Positions 7,839 through 18,411 are shown, counted from the stretch's first letter. The stretch: DNA of 64,000 nucleotides from Rhodococcus sp. ARC_M5 (GCF_022810405.1 NZ_JALGQE010000011.1:97241-161240), one strand, 5' to 3'. Numbers and translations: made by a program. The notes: generated from the sequence alone by a model not told the origin.

Positions 7839-8572
7839 CCGCCGTCGGGCAGCAGTCCAACGGGGGGATGTCGATTGGCTCCGTCCTCGATCGACTTCGG
7901 CCCGACTTTCCCGATGTCACCATTTCGAAGATCAGATTCCTCGAGGCGGAGGGCCTGATTTCTCCGGAGCGTACGCCGTCGGGCTACCGGCGGTTCTCGA
8001 TCGCGGACTGTGAACGTCTGCGATTCGTGCTGACCGCCCAGCGGGATCAGTACCTTCCGCTCAAGGTGATCAAGGAGCAACTCGAAGCGATCGATCACGG
8101 GGTCGCCACGGTGGAACGGGCGGACGCTTCGGTGAAACGTCCGCGGTCGTTGACGGTGGCCGCGGGCGAAGTGTCTCCCGAGGAGTTCCTGCGGGATCGG
8201 GAGGTTCGGATCAGCAAGGCCGATCTTCTCGCTCAGGCCGGTATCGACGACGGATTCCTGACCGAGCTGTTGCGGGCCGGTCTGATCACTCCCGGACAAG
8301 CCGGTTTCTACGACGACGGTGCAGTGACGCTCGCGCGAACGGCACACGCGATGTTGCAGTTCGGTCTCGAAGTTCGCCACCTGCGCGCATTCAAACTCGC
8401 GGCGGATCGCGAAGCGGGGCTGGTGGCGCAGATTGCCGGGCCGGTCGCGAAGGGCCGAGACGCCGGTGCGCGTGATCGCGCCGAGGAAATGATTCGTGAA
8501 TTGGCCGCGTTGTCGTTGACCTTGCACACCTGTCTTGTCAAAGCAGCCGTGCGCGGTGCCCTCGACCGGTGA
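7835..8572 (+). CDS. ftsR: MerR-family transcriptional regulator FtsR
   Basis: A 245-residue regulator with an N-terminal MerR winged helix-turn-helix (SIGSVLDRLRPDFPDVTISKIRFLEAEGLISPERTPSGYRRF region, about residues 10-50) followed by a helical C-terminal domain without metal-binding cysteines. It corresponds to Rv1828; the Corynebacterium orthologue FtsR activates ftsZ. Its GTG start overlaps the garA stop by four bases, so it is translated with garA. Targets here are inferred from orthology. Confidence 0.9.
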   Translation: MTAVGQQSNGGMSIGSVLDRLRPDFPDVTISKIRFLEAEGLISPERTPSGYRRFSIADCERLRFVLTAQRDQYLPLKVIKEQLEAIDHGVATVERADASVKRPRSLTVAAGEVSPEEFLRDREVRISKADLLAQAGIDDGFLTELLRAGLITPGQAGFYDDGAVTLARTAHAMLQFGLEVRHLRAFKLAADREAGLVAQIAGPVAKGRDAGARDRAEEMIRELAALSLTLHTCLVKAAVRGALDR

Positions 8573-8672
8573 CGCGCCCTCGTGTCCTTTCGAATTCCAA
8601 TAGACTCGGCTGCGACGGGCCGAGCCAGTAGTCGATGCAGCCCGGAATTTCTCGAAGTGAGAGGCAGACACG

Positions 8673-9146
8673 ATGAGTGAGATGCGTGTGGTCGGTATCC
8701 GTGTCGAACAGCCGCAGAATCAGCCCGTGCTCTTGTTGCGCGAGGCCGACGGTGACCGGTACCTCCCGATCTGGATCGGTCAAACCGAAGCTGCCGCAAT
8801 CGCTTTGGAGCAGCAGGGTGTGCAGCCCGCTCGTCCGCTCACCCATGATCTCGTCAAGAACCTGATTTCGGCTCTGGGTCATCAGCTCAAGGAAGTGCGG
8901 ATCGTGGACCTTCAGGAGGGCACGTTCTACGCCGATCTCGTGTTCGACAAGGACATCAGAGTCTCGGCTCGGCCGTCGGATTCGGTCGCGATCGCACTTC
9001 GGGCCGGGGTGCCGATCTTCGCGGACGAGCCCGTGCTCGCCGAAGCCGGCTTGATCATGCCCGACGAGCGTGAAGACGAGGTCGAGAAGTTCAAGGAGTT
9101 CCTCGAATCGGTGTCACCGGACGACTTCAAAGCCACCGACGGGTAA
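8673..9146 (+). CDS. Bifunctional nuclease (DUF151) family protein
   Basis: A 157-residue single-domain protein of the DUF151 bifunctional nuclease family, corresponding to Rv1829. The PIWIGQTEAAAIALE and RPSDSVAIALRAGVPIFA segments are the conserved core. Some plant and Thermotoga members have been reported to have nuclease activity, but the bacterial cellular role is unclear. ATG preceded by GTGAGAGGC. It sits between two MerR genes, a conserved actinobacterial arrangement, about 100 bases after ftsR. Confidence 0.88.
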   Translation: MSEMRVVGIRVEQPQNQPVLLLREADGDRYLPIWIGQTEAAAIALEQQGVQPARPLTHDLVKNLISALGHQLKEVRIVDLQEGTFYADLVFDKDIRVSARPSDSVAIALRAGVPIFADEPVLAEAGLIMPDEREDEVEKFKEFLESVSPDDFKATDG

Positions 9147-9156
9147 CAGAAGAGTC

Positions 9157-9181
9157 TCAACCTCAACTTTAGGTTCAGGTT
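9157..9181. promoter_or_regulatory. Candidate operator with inverted/direct AGGTT half-sites
   Basis: The sequence TCAACCT, seven bases, AGGTTCA forms an inverted repeat with six of seven positions matching, and a further AGGTT follows directly. It lies in the 274-base gap between the nuclease gene and the second MerR gene. The dyad resembles MerR-type operators, so FtsR or the downstream MerR protein could bind it. No clear -35/-10 pair was identified around it. Confidence 0.3.
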
Positions 9182-9420
9182 TACGGCGCGTTGCGTTGAA
9201 TCTGCCCGATCGTCCCCATAACGTTCGTGCCAGTGAAGTTCATCGCCGCTGCTGGTCGGATCCGGCGCAGTTCACGCCTCGTCGGTACCTGCCGGGGCGT
9301 ACTCTGGCCTGGTACACGGTATGACTTCACGCGAGTACACCGGGACATAGTCGGTGTCTCGGACGGATCGCAGTACTGACTCGATCCGAACGCAGTGAGA
9401 CATCCGAGAGGGAGCAGTCA

Positions 9421-10101
9421 GTGGGAGATCAGCCGCAGCAGCATCACGGCAGTCGAGAGTCCGAAGCCGCAGGCCGGACCGAGGACACGCCTGTCGGTGC
9501 CGATGCTCGGGTCGACACCCCCGACCAGCCGTCGAACGCCCGAGTCGATTCGCCCCAGGACATCCAACCCGGATTGTTCCCGGACGACTCCGTCCCCGAC
9601 GAACTCGTGGGCTATCGCGTGCCGAGTGCCTGCCAGATCGCCGGCATCACCTACCGCCAACTCGATTACTGGGCCCGCACCGGGCTCGTCGTGCCGTCCA
9701 TTCGCGGCGCGGCCGGGTCGGGAAGCCAGCGGCTGTATTCGTTCAAGGACATGCTGGTCCTCAAGATCGTCAAGCGGTTGCTCGATACCGGTATCTCCTT
9801 GCAGAACATTCGCGTCGCAGTCGATCACCTGCGCCAGCGCGGTGTGGGCGATCTCGCCAACATCACGCTGTTCTCCGACGGCACCACCGTCTACGAGTGC
9901 ACCTCGGCAGAAGAAGTGGTCGACTTGCTTCAGGGCGGTCAAGGTGTGTTCGGCATTGCCGTGAACGGCGCAATGCGCGAGCTCACCGGCACCATCGCAG
10001 ACTTTCCGGCCGAACGAGCGGACGGCGGCGAGAGTCAGCCGAGTCCCGAGGACGAGCTCGCGTCGCGCCGCAAGAATCGCGCGAGCCGCAAGACCGGCTA
10101 G
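9421..10101 (+). CDS. MerR-family transcriptional regulator (Rv1830-like)
   Basis: A 226-residue protein with a 60-residue acidic, Pro-rich head, then a MerR helix-turn-helix ([31 protein letters not shown], about 61-95) and a C-terminal helical region with a basic tail ([11 protein letters not shown]). It corresponds to Rv1830, which sits just before gcvB in M. tuberculosis. GTG start after GAGGGAGCAGTCA. The stop is followed within about 20 bases by the glycine riboswitch. Target genes are unknown; an effect on the adjacent gcvP is possible. Confidence 0.85.
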   Translation: MGDQPQQHHGSRESEAAGRTEDTPVGADARVDTPDQPSNARVDSPQDIQPGLFPDDSVPDELVGYRVPSACQIAGITYRQLDYWARTGLVVPSIRGAAGSGSQRLYSFKDMLVLKIVKRLLDTGISLQNIRVAVDHLRQRGVGDLANITLFSDGTTVYECTSAEEVVDLLQGGQGVFGIAVNGAMRELTGTIADFPAERADGGESQPSPEDELASRRKNRASRKTG

Positions 10102-10117
10102 ACTTTCACCGTCGCGC

Positions 10118-10335
10118 CCACGCGGGAGAGTTCCGAGGCATCCAGTCTCGGACGCCGAAGGAGCAATACCTCCCCGTCAATCTCTCAGGCACACGGACCG
10201 TGTGGACTTCGACAACTCTGGAAAGTGGTGGGAGCACCCATCCGCCCAAGGGGAAAGGTGCCGACGAGCCGCACTGGCGCGTCGTGTCCGACCGAATCTC
10301 TCAGGCGCACGCGTCAGCGGGCACACGACAGAGGG
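10118..10335 (+). promoter_or_regulatory. Tandem glycine riboswitch upstream of gcvP
   Basis: Two glycine-aptamer-like modules lie in tandem in the 302-base leader of gcvP. The first (about 10121-10205) has GCGGGAGAG, then CGCCGAAGGAGCAA and AATCTCTCAGGCA. The second (about 10212-10335) has CTCTGGAAAG, then CCGCCCAAGGGGAAA and AATCTCTCAGGCG. GCCGAAGG/GCCCAAGG and ATCTCTCAGGC are hallmark conserved stretches of this class. Glycine binding would be expected to switch on gcvP expression. Boundaries are approximate; no folding was run. Confidence 0.9.
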
Positions 10336-10403
10336 GGAGGAGCGGCCGTCGCCCATGCCTCGGTCGTCCGACGCCTCGTCTTTCCGGCACCTGGGAGCTC
10401 AAC

Positions 10404-13256
10404 GTGACCGATCGAACCACCTCGCCCGCATACACTTTCGTCGATCGACACATCGGTCCCGACGCAACCGAGTTGGTCCGCATCCTCGACTCCATCGGCG
10501 TCGACAGTCTCGACGAGTTGGCCCGCAAGGCAGTTCCCTCGTCGATCCTCGACACCGTGGTCGACGGCGTGCCCGACGGCTTGGCGGCGCTTCCGCCTGC
10601 CCTGAGTGAACACGAGGTGCTTGCCGCACTGGCCGACCTCGCCGGGCAGAACACCGTGGCGACGTCCATGATCGGGCTCGGCTACTACGACACCCTGACC
10701 CCGCCGGTGCTGACGCGCGGGATTCTCGAGAACCCGGCCTGGTACACCGCCTACACGCCCTATCAGCCCGAAATCAGCCAGGGTCGACTCGAAGCGTTGC
10801 TGAACTTCCAGACCATGGTCGCCGATCTCACCGGCATGGACGTGGCGAATGCGTCGATGCTCGACGAGTCGACCGCGGCGGCCGAATCCATGACCTTGAT
10901 GCGCCGCGCCAACAGAGCGTCGAAGTCGCCTCGGCTACTGGTCGATTCCGACATCTTCCCGCAAACCGAGGCCGTACTGGCCACTCGCGCCGAGCCGCTG
11001 GGGATCGAACTGGTCTACGCCGATCTGACGGAGGGCCTGCCCGATGGGGAGTTCTTCGGAGTGTTGGCGCAGGTGCCGGGAGCGTCGGGGCGGCTCGTCG
11101 ACCTGACCGCGACCATCGAGGCCGCGCACGAGCGCGGCGCGCTGGTCGCCGTGGGCGTGGACCTGCTCGCCGCCACCGTGGTGACTCCGCCCGGCGAGAT
11201 CGGCGCGGACGTCTGCTTCGGAACCACGCAGCGATTCGGCGTCCCGATGGGATACGGCGGACCGCATGCCGGGTATCTCGCAGTGAGGTCCGGTCATTCC
11301 CGTCAGCTACCCGGCCGTCTCGTCGGAGTGTCGCTCGATGCGGACGGCCAGCGCGCCTACCGATTGGCGCTGCAGACACGCGAGCAGCACATTCGCCGCG
11401 AGAAGGCGACCTCGAACATCTGTACCGCTCAGGTTCTGCTGGCCATCGTCGCCGCGATGTACGCCAGCTACCACGGTGCAGACGGACTGCGCGCCATCGC
11501 AACTCGAGTGAACGCGCAGGCTCGGACCGTCGCGGCAGGTCTGCGGGAGGCAGGCATCGAGGTGATGCACACCGAGTTCTTCGACACCGTCCTCGCAGCG
11601 GTCCCGGGTAAGGCTCAGGCGGTTGTCGACGATGCCAAGCAGCGCGGCATCAATGTGCGACTGGTCGATGCCGGCCACGTGGCCATCGCATGCGACGAGG
11701 CTACGACGCCAGAGCACATCGTGAGCGTGCTCTCCGCATTCGGTGCAGAACTCGCGGGTATCGGGGCAGAGTCGCTGCCGGCGACCATGACCCGCACCTC
11801 GGAGTACCTCACCCACCCGGCATTCACCCGGTACCGCACCGAGACGGCCATGCTTCGTTACCTGCGTGCGCTGTCCGACAAGGACATCGCGCTCGATCGA
11901 AGCATGATTCCGTTGGGTTCGTGCACGATGAAGCTGAACGCCACCGCGGAGATGGAGTCCATCACCTGGCCGCAGTTCGCCCGTCAGCACCCCTTCGCTC
12001 CGTCCTCGGACGTGCCCGGTCTGCTGCGGGTGATCGCCGACCTGGAACGGTGGCTCGTCGACATCACCGGTTACGACGCTGTCAGCCTGCAGCCGAACGC
12101 GGGAAGCCAGGGTGAGTACGCGGGACTTCTCGCCATTCGTCGTTACCACGTCGGCAACGGCGATACCGAACGCACCGTGTGCCTGATCCCGTCGAGCGCG
12201 CACGGCACCAACGCGGCCTCGGCCGTGATGGTGGGCATGCGCGTCGTGGTCGTGGCCTGCCGCCCCAACGGTGACGTCGATGTCGACGACCTGCGCGCCA
12301 AGATCGCCGAGCACGCCGACACCCTCGCCGCGATCATGATCACCTACCCCTCCACCCACGGCGTCTACGAGCACGAGATCTCCGAGATCTGTGCAGCGGT
12401 TCACGACGCAGGTGGTCAGGTGTACGTCGACGGTGCCAACCTCAACGCTCTCGTCGGACTGGCGCGTCCGGGCCGGTTCGGTGGCGACGTCAGCCATCTC
12501 AATCTGCACAAGACGTTCTGCATCCCACACGGCGGCGGCGGACCAGGCGTGGGGCCCATCGGTGTTCGGTCGCACCTGCAGCCCTACCTGCCCGGTCACC
12601 CACTGGCCCCGCAACTTGGTTCGGGACCGACCGTGTCCGGAGCCCCGTACGGCAGCGCGTCGATCCTGACGATCACCTGGGCGTACATCGCCATGATGGG
12701 CGCGACGGGACTCCGGCAGGCGACGCTGACGGCGATCGCGTCGGCCAACTACATCGCCCGCCGCCTCGACGAGTACTTCCCGGTGCTGTACACCGGCGAC
12801 AACGGCATGGTTGCCCACGAGTGCATTCTCGATCTGCGAGGTTTGACCAAGGACACCGGAGTCACCGTCGACGACGTTGCGAAACGGTTGGCGGACTACG
12901 GCTTCCACGCGCCGACGATGAGCTTTCCGGTGCCGGGAACTCTGATGGTCGAGCCGACCGAGAGCGAGAACCTCGAGGAGATCGACGCGTTCTGCGATGC
13001 GATGATCGCCATCAGGCGAGAGATCGATCGCGTCGGATCGGGCGAATGGACGGCCGAAGACAATCCACTGCGCGGGGCGCCCCACACGGCGCGATGCCTG
13101 GTTGCCGAGTGGGATCACCCGTATTCACGGGAACTCGCTGCCTACCCGGCGGGCTACGATCGTCCGAAGGTATGGCCCGCGGTGCGACGCATCGACGGTG
13201 CGCACGGTGATCGCAATCTGGTGTGCTCGTGCCCGCCGATCGAGGCGTTCGCCTGA
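10404..13256 (+). CDS. gcvP: Glycine dehydrogenase (decarboxylating), P protein
   Basis: A 950-residue PLP enzyme that decarboxylates glycine and passes the methylamine to lipoyl-GcvH. It is the single-chain P protein with two homologous halves. The PLP lysine is K703 in [18 protein letters not shown]; the N-terminus has FVDRHIGP and the first half STAAAESM. The GTG start is preceded by GGGAG and follows the glycine riboswitch, so glycine control is expected. The open frame extends upstream through the riboswitch, but that part is not protein. A strong palindromic terminator follows. Confidence 0.96.
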   Translation: MTDRTTSPAYTFVDRHIGPDATELVRILDSIGVDSLDELARKAVPSSILDTVVDGVPDGLAALPPALSEHEVLAALADLAGQNTVATSMIGLGYYDTLTPPVLTRGILENPAWYTAYTPYQPEISQGRLEALLNFQTMVADLTGMDVANASMLDESTAAAESMTLMRRANRASKSPRLLVDSDIFPQTEAVLATRAEPLGIELVYADLTEGLPDGEFFGVLAQVPGASGRLVDLTATIEAAHERGALVAVGVDLLAATVVTPPGEIGADVCFGTTQRFGVPMGYGGPHAGYLAVRSGHSRQLPGRLVGVSLDADGQRAYRLALQTREQHIRREKATSNICTAQVLLAIVAAMYASYHGADGLRAIATRVNAQARTVAAGLREAGIEVMHTEFFDTVLAAVPGKAQAVVDDAKQRGINVRLVDAGHVAIACDEATTPEHIVSVLSAFGAELAGIGAESLPATMTRTSEYLTHPAFTRYRTETAMLRYLRALSDKDIALDRSMIPLGSCTMKLNATAEMESITWPQFARQHPFAPSSDVPGLLRVIADLERWLVDITGYDAVSLQPNAGSQGEYAGLLAIRRYHVGNGDTERTVCLIPSSAHGTNAASAVMVGMRVVVVACRPNGDVDVDDLRAKIAEHADTLAAIMITYPSTHGVYEHEISEICAAVHDAGGQVYVDGANLNALVGLARPGRFGGDVSHLNLHKTFCIPHGGGGPGVGPIGVRSHLQPYLPGHPLAPQLGSGPTVSGAPYGSASILTITWAYIAMMGATGLRQATLTAIASANYIARRLDEYFPVLYTGDNGMVAHECILDLRGLTKDTGVTVDDVAKRLADYGFHAPTMSFPVPGTLMVEPTESENLEEIDAFCDAMIAIRREIDRVGSGEWTAEDNPLRGAPHTARCLVAEWDHPYSRELAAYPAGYDRPKVWPAVRRIDGAHGDRNLVCSCPPIEAFA

Positions 13257-13264
13257 GCCGAGAA

Positions 13265-13296
13265 CAGAGCCCGCCACGTCGACGTGGCGGGCTCTG
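13265..13296. terminator. Perfect 16-bp-arm palindrome, bidirectional terminator
   Basis: CAGAGCCCGCCACGTC is followed immediately by its exact reverse complement. It lies nine bases after the gcvP stop and just before the convergent metallophosphoesterase stop, so it probably terminates both transcripts. There is no strong T-run, which is usual for high-GC actinobacteria. Confidence 0.8.
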
Positions 13297-13317
13297 TCGG
13301 ACTCGCGTCGGAGGCTT

Positions 13318-14457
13318 CTAGCCCCGGGTGAGTTCGAGCATCGCGATCTCGGGCGGAGCAGCGACGCGGACCGGTGGACCCCACGCGCCCGCACCCCTGG
13401 TGGTGTACAGAGTGGTGTTGCCGATCGTGTCCAGCCCTTCGACACTGGGCTGTTGTAGCGGCACCAGATAACGGATCGGCCAGATCTGACCCCCATGCGT
13501 GTGCCCGGACACCTGCATGTCGACTCCGAGGTCCGATGCCTCCACCGCCTGCAACGGCTGATGTGCCATCAACAGCACGAATCGATCGGGGTCGATCCCG
13601 TCCAATGCCGCGGCGAGATCGGGTTCGTACGGTGCCGGTGCCGTGGCGTCGTTGATGCCGGCGATATCGATGGCAGCGTCGCCACGAGTGATCGTCGTGC
13701 GTTCGTCGCGCAGCACATCGATGCCGAGCGTCGACCAGAAGTCGAGCCATTCGCCGCCGTCGCCCGCATAGAACTCGTGGTTGCCGCTGACGGCGAACAC
13801 ACCGAGCGGGGCGTCGAGGTCGCGGAGCGGCTCGAGGTCTTCGCCCACCAGAGCAACCGTGCCGTCGATGAGATCGCCGTCGAGCAGCACGACATCCGGA
13901 TTCTGGGCGTTGATCGAATCGACGACCTTCCGCACGAACCCCGCACCGCGGGAAGGGCCGGCGTGAAGGTCGGACACCAATGCCACTCGGACGCCGTCGA
14001 ATTCGGTCGGTAACCGGTCGAGTGCGACGTCGGTGTTCGTCGCACGCGGAGTTGCCGCCTCGACGAGTCCGTACCCCACTGCGATCACGCTGACCAGTGC
14101 CACCACAGCGGAGCCGATCCTCGACACACGCAGACGGACCGCAGACGAATCGCGGTGCCTCGCAGCGAAGACCACTCTCACGACGGTGCAGATCACGGCC
14201 ACCAGCAGAGTTCCCAGGAACAGGTAGAGCACTACGGCGAGCCAACTGAGTCCGACGAACGCCGGACCTCGTGCCCAGGACGGATCGAACTCCGAGCCGC
14301 TGCCGAAGCCGATCACCGCGCCCAGCCAGAGGAGCACCAGCACGGCATCGACAGCCAGTTTGGGACGTGTCGGCATCCTGGTGACGGACAGAAATCGCCA
14401 GTGGAGAAACAGAGTGACGAGGAGTAAGAAGACGCCGACAAAAAGTACACGAGACAT
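13318..14457 (-). CDS. Membrane-anchored metallophosphoesterase
   Basis: A 379-residue protein with about four N-terminal transmembrane segments (residues 1-135) and a C-terminal calcineurin-like phosphoesterase domain. Metal-ligand motifs are all visible: LVSDLHAGP, DGDLIDG, SGNHEFYAG and SGHTHGGQ. The HTHGGQIWPIRYL ending is typical of YkuE/YaeI-type enzymes; substrate unknown. Starts three bases after the stop of the VWA-protein gene, so the two are probably one transcript. Confidence 0.9.
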   Translation of the reverse strand: MSRVLFVGVFLLLVTLFLHWRFLSVTRMPTRPKLAVDAVLVLLWLGAVIGFGSGSEFDPSWARGPAFVGLSWLAVVLYLFLGTLLVAVICTVVRVVFAARHRDSSAVRLRVSRIGSAVVALVSVIAVGYGLVEAATPRATNTDVALDRLPTEFDGVRVALVSDLHAGPSRGAGFVRKVVDSINAQNPDVVLLDGDLIDGTVALVGEDLEPLRDLDAPLGVFAVSGNHEFYAGDGGEWLDFWSTLGIDVLRDERTTITRGDAAIDIAGINDATAPAPYEPDLAAALDGIDPDRFVLLMAHQPLQAVEASDLGVDMQVSGHTHGGQIWPIRYLVPLQQPSVEGLDTIGNTTLYTTRGAGAWGPPVRVAAPPEIAMLELTRG

Positions 14458-14460
14458 GTT

Positions 14461-16176
14461 CTAGTACAGCAACTTTCCGAGTCGATCGATGAGGTCTGGC
14501 GAATCCGATGTCGATACTGCTTCCACAGTGCCGCCGGTTCGGGCGGCGATGTCGTCGAACGCGGAGGCATCGGAGTTGTCCCCGATCCGCACGATGTTCA
14601 CCGCGACCGGACGCGCCGGATCGGCCGCGGCGGTCAGGTCGGTGAGCAGATCCTGCGTGGACAGGGGCGAGTCGTCCGGGCCGTCGGTTATCAGCACGAC
14701 GGAATTGACGCGGCCGGGAACGTATCCGGCCACGGCGTCGAGATACGCGACCAGTACGGACGCGTAGGTGAACGACCCGGTTGCCGGCGTCAACGTCGCC
14801 GCGGTGGTGGAGAGTGCAGCGCGTCTGGGAGTAGTTCCTACCGGAACCGTCATCGGACCGGTCGAGACATCCACTCGGAAAGGCAGCGAGTTGCCCAGGT
14901 CCTCGCTGAAGCTCCACAGACCCAGCTCGGTGGCGTCGGGCACTCGCTGGAACTGCTCGTCGAGGGCGCGAACGGTGTTCTGCAGCCGAGTCGCACTACC
15001 TTCGGTCGTGCCCATCGACTCGGATACGTCGAGCAGTACCGTGGCGCGGCGCGGCAGGACCGGATTTCGCAGCACGGCCAGCAGTGCGTCGGCAACCGGT
15101 CCGGAAGGGGCAGCGACGACGTCCGGGTTCACCGTCTCGCCGACGCCGAAGCCCGTATCCGTGAGCAATTGCGCGCCGTCCGGCTGCCGGACGAAATCGA
15201 CGAACGCGGCGGCAGCCCGGGTCGATGTCTCGTCACCGGAGAGGACAGCCGCGGGATGATCGGCAACGGGGGTGGGACCCTGAGGCTCGACGGCGGTCAA
15301 CGTCGACGAATCGGTCGATGCCAGCTGCTGCTGGGTGACCGGAACCGCGTGGATGGGGGCGTCGGGGCCGGACGCGTTCTCCAGGGCCGCGAGTGCGTCG
15401 TAGGTGGTGGCCGCAGAGGTTGCCGATGCCCCGGTATCGGTGAGAGCCAGCTCCGATACCGCCGAGATCAGTTCTCTCGACGAGACCTGATCGACGGTCA
15501 GAGCGGTGGCCGGATCACCGCGTACCCCGGCAGCGATCGCTGCTACCGCGAGTGTGGTTGCGCCGGTATCGGATCCGGTCGGCAGCGCGAGGCGGAGTGC
15601 GCCCCATTCTCCGAGTCCGAGGGCCTGCGGGTCACGTTGCAGTCGGACCAGATCCGCCCAGCTCGCTCCGGCAGCGGTCAGAGCGTCGGCCACGGCGGGC
15701 GGTGTCGCGAGTACGACCGGACTCGACGCGAGTGGCCGCGGGGTGCCGTCGATGGTTCCGCGGTCTGTCACGGCTTCGACGTCGCCCGACGACTGAGGTA
15801 TCCAGAGTCCTGGCCGAGCACCGAGTGCTCCGACGTCCCAGTTGTCGATACCGGCATTCAAGGCCGTCCGCACGGCATCGGAGGCGGTGGCTCGAACCTG
15901 CACTGTCACACAGTGATCCCGCACGACCGGTGCGGTGTCGTTGAACCGAGCAGCCAGCTGTTCGACAGGTCCGGAGATGTCGGGATCGGCGGCGACAGTG
16001 AGCACCGCCGATCCCTCCACACATGTGTCGGCAGCTTCGATCCCCTGATCGGAAATGCGATCACGCAGTTGGAACCACCCGAACACGGCCGCAACGACGA
16101 CCGCGATCGCGATAACGACGATCACGGGTCCGGCGGCTATCGAACGCCCGCGCCCTGTGTTCCGATGTTCACCCAC
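14461..16176 (-). CDS. Membrane protein with solute-binding-like and von Willebrand A domains
   Basis: A 571-residue protein: basic cytoplasmic head, one transmembrane anchor (about residues 16-38), an extracellular periplasmic-binding-protein-like region (about 50-340) and a C-terminal VWA domain (about 365-560). The MIDAS DxSxS motif is present as DVSESM, and the ITDGPDDS loop is present. It matches the Rv1836c-type protein beside malate synthase in mycobacteria. Role unknown; VWA domains bind proteins through a metal, so an extracytoplasmic scaffold is plausible. GTG start, 15 bases after the glcB stop. Confidence 0.8.
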   Translation of the reverse strand: MGEHRNTGRGRSIAAGPVIVVIAIAVVVAAVFGWFQLRDRISDQGIEAADTCVEGSAVLTVAADPDISGPVEQLAARFNDTAPVVRDHCVTVQVRATASDAVRTALNAGIDNWDVGALGARPGLWIPQSSGDVEAVTDRGTIDGTPRPLASSPVVLATPPAVADALTAAGASWADLVRLQRDPQALGLGEWGALRLALPTGSDTGATTLAVAAIAAGVRGDPATALTVDQVSSRELISAVSELALTDTGASATSAATTYDALAALENASGPDAPIHAVPVTQQQLASTDSSTLTAVEPQGPTPVADHPAAVLSGDETSTRAAAAFVDFVRQPDGAQLLTDTGFGVGETVNPDVVAAPSGPVADALLAVLRNPVLPRRATVLLDVSESMGTTEGSATRLQNTVRALDEQFQRVPDATELGLWSFSEDLGNSLPFRVDVSTGPMTVPVGTTPRRAALSTTAATLTPATGSFTYASVLVAYLDAVAGYVPGRVNSVVLITDGPDDSPLSTQDLLTDLTAAADPARPVAVNIVRIGDNSDASAFDDIAARTGGTVEAVSTSDSPDLIDRLGKLLY

Positions 16177-16191
16177 GTGATCGCAAGACCG

Positions 16192-18366
16192 TCAGGCGTT
16201 GACGGACTTGTACTCCCGTCGGCGACGATGCAGGATCGGCTCGGTGTAGCCGTTGGGCTGGCTGGTGCCCTGGAAGATCAGGTCGCTTGCAGCCTGGAAG
16301 GCGATGTTGGTGTCGAAGTCGGGAGCCAACGGCTTGTACGTCGGGTCGGATTCGTTCTGTCGGTCCACCACCGGGGCCATCCGCTTCAGCGACTCGCGCA
16401 CCTGGTCTTCGGTGACGATGCCGTGGCGCAGCCAGTTCGCGATGAACTGACTCGAAATGCGTAGCGTCGCACGGTCTTCCATCAATGCGATGTCGTTGAT
16501 GTCGGGAACCTTCGAGCACCCGACGCCGTGGTCGATCCAGCGCACCACGTAGCCCAGAATCGATTGCGAGTTGTTGTCGAGCTCGTTCTGCTTCTCCTCG
16601 TCGGTCCAGTCCGTGGACGGCGCGAGAGGGATTTCGAGGATGTCGTCGACGGTGGCGCGCTTGGCCTGTGCGATCTCGTGCTGACGGGCGAACACATCGA
16701 CCTTGTGATAGTGCAAGGCGTGCAAGGTCGCTGCGGTGGGCGAGGGAACCCATGCGGTGTTGGCACCGGCCTTGGGGTGGCCGATCTTCTGCTCGAGCAT
16801 GTCGTGCATCAGGTCCGGCATGGCCCACATGCCCTTACCGATCTGCGCCTTGCCCTCGAGGCCTGCGGCGAGGCCGGTGTCGACGTTGAAGTCCTCGTAG
16901 GCAGCGATCCACTTCTCGCCCTTCATCGCTCCCTTACGGACGACGGGACCAGCCTCCATCGAGGTGTGGATCTCGTCGCCGGTGCGGTCGAGGAAGCCGG
17001 TGTTGATGAACACGACCCGCTCCGAGGCGGCCTGGATGCACGCCTTGAGGTTGACCGTCGTGCGGCGTTCCTCGTCCATGATGCCGACCTTGAGCGTGTT
17101 GGCCGGCAGTGAGAGAACCTGTTCGACTCGGCCGAACAGCTCTGCGGTGAAGGCGACCTCGTCCGGTCCGTGCATCTTGGGCTTGACGATGTACAGCGAA
17201 CCGGTGCGCGAGTTGGACAGCACGTTGTCGGAGGTCAGCGAGTGCATGCCGGCCAACGAGGTGAACAGAGCGTCGAGAATCCCCTCCGGCACCTCGTTTC
17301 CGTCGGCGTCGAGAATCGCGTCGGACGTCATCAGATGGCCGACGTTGCGGACGAACAGCAGCGAGCGTCCGTGCAGCGTCAGTTCCGAACCGTCGACCGA
17401 GGTGTAGGTGCGGTCCTTGTTCATCGCGCGAGTGAAGGTCTTGCCGCCCTTGGCGACTTCCTCGGTGAGATCGCCCTTCATCAGACCGAGCCAGTTGCGG
17501 TAACCCAGCACTTTGTCGTCCGCATCGACTGCGGCGACGGAGTCCTCGAAGTCCATGATGGTGGTGACAGCCGACTCGAGCAGGACGTCCTTGACACCTG
17601 CGCCGTCGGTCTTGCCGATCGGGCTCTCGGGATCGATCTGGATCTCGAAGTGCAAGCCGTTGTGCACGAACAGGATCGCCGACGGCGCGTCCGGGGTGCC
17701 CTGGTAACCGAGCAGTTGCGACGGTTCCTTCAGGCCGACCGTGTTCCCGTCGGCCAAGGTCACCGTCAACGACGCCGCGTCGACGACATATCCGGTGGTA
17801 CCGACGTGTGAGCCGGAACTCAGGGGCAGCGCCTCGTCCAGGAAGTCACGTGCGAAGGCGATGACCTTGTCGCCGCGGACCCTGTTGTAACTCGAGCCTT
17901 TCTCGGCTCCGTCGGTCTCGGGAATGGCGTCGGTTCCGTAGAGCGCGTCGTACAGCGAGCCCCACCGGGCGTTGGAGGCGTTGATGGCGAACCGAGCGTT
18001 GAGCACCGGCACCACGAGCTGCGGGCCGGCCGTCGTGGTGATCTCGGTGTCGACACCGGAGGTGCTGATCTGGAAGTCGGCCGGCTCGTCGAGCAGGTAG
18101 CCGATCTCCTTCAGGAATGCTTTGTAGGCGGCGCGGTCGTAGTTCGGGCCCGCATGCTCACCGTGCCAGGCATCCACCTTGCCCTGGATCTCGTCGCGGA
18201 CAGCCAACAGTGATTTGTTCTTGGGAGCGAGATCGGCGATCACCGACGCGGCACCGGTCCAGAAGGCATCCGAATCTACGTCGGTACCCGGCAGCGCCTC
18301 CTTCTCGACGAAATCGAATAGGACCTTGGCGACCTGAAGTCCACCAGCCTGCACACGATCGGTCAT
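16192..18366 (-). CDS. glcB: Malate synthase G
   Basis: A 724-residue enzyme that condenses glyoxylate and acetyl-CoA to malate in the glyoxylate shunt. Length matches the G isoform (723 in E. coli). Family signatures include [56 protein letters not shown] and [22 protein letters not shown] chose the ATG at 18366 because GTGAGGA lies 6-8 bases upstream and it gives the typical [13 protein letters not shown] start. A perfect 21-base palindrome sits 24 bases upstream in the leader. Confidence 0.96.
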   Translation of the reverse strand: MTDRVQAGGLQVAKVLFDFVEKEALPGTDVDSDAFWTGAASVIADLAPKNKSLLAVRDEIQGKVDAWHGEHAGPNYDRAAYKAFLKEIGYLLDEPADFQISTSGVDTEITTTAGPQLVVPVLNARFAINASNARWGSLYDALYGTDAIPETDGAEKGSSYNRVRGDKVIAFARDFLDEALPLSSGSHVGTTGYVVDAASLTVTLADGNTVGLKEPSQLLGYQGTPDAPSAILFVHNGLHFEIQIDPESPIGKTDGAGVKDVLLESAVTTIMDFEDSVAAVDADDKVLGYRNWLGLMKGDLTEEVAKGGKTFTRAMNKDRTYTSVDGSELTLHGRSLLFVRNVGHLMTSDAILDADGNEVPEGILDALFTSLAGMHSLTSDNVLSNSRTGSLYIVKPKMHGPDEVAFTAELFGRVEQVLSLPANTLKVGIMDEERRTTVNLKACIQAASERVVFINTGFLDRTGDEIHTSMEAGPVVRKGAMKGEKWIAAYEDFNVDTGLAAGLEGKAQIGKGMWAMPDLMHDMLEQKIGHPKAGANTAWVPSPTAATLHALHYHKVDVFARQHEIAQAKRATVDDILEIPLAPSTDWTDEEKQNELDNNSQSILGYVVRWIDHGVGCSKVPDINDIALMEDRATLRISSQFIANWLRHGIVTEDQVRESLKRMAPVVDRQNESDPTYKPLAPDFDTNIAFQAASDLIFQGTSQPNGYTEPILHRRRREYKSVNA

Positions 18367-18390
18367 GAATTCCTCACTCTTTCCGGTCAC

Positions 18391-18411
18391 GGACACCGGT
18401 CACCGGTGTCC
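18391..18411. promoter_or_regulatory. Perfect palindrome in the glcB leader
   Basis: GGACACCGGT, one base, ACCGGTGTCC: an exact 10-base inverted repeat between the upstream gene's stop and the glcB start. It could be an operator for glyoxylate-shunt control or the terminator of the upstream gene. No T-run follows on the minus strand, and a one-base loop favours a protein-binding site over a terminator. Confidence 0.45.

Noticed and set aside
9897..10403. In-frame upstream extension of gcvP
   Set aside because: It covers the end of the MerR gene and the glycine riboswitch; family N-terminus and ribosome site support the GTG at 10404.
13154..14917. Long alternative minus-strand frame of 587 codons across the phosphoesterase and VWA genes
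   Set aside because: Arg/Gly/Ser-rich translation, no motif, and it overlaps two genes with clear domains.
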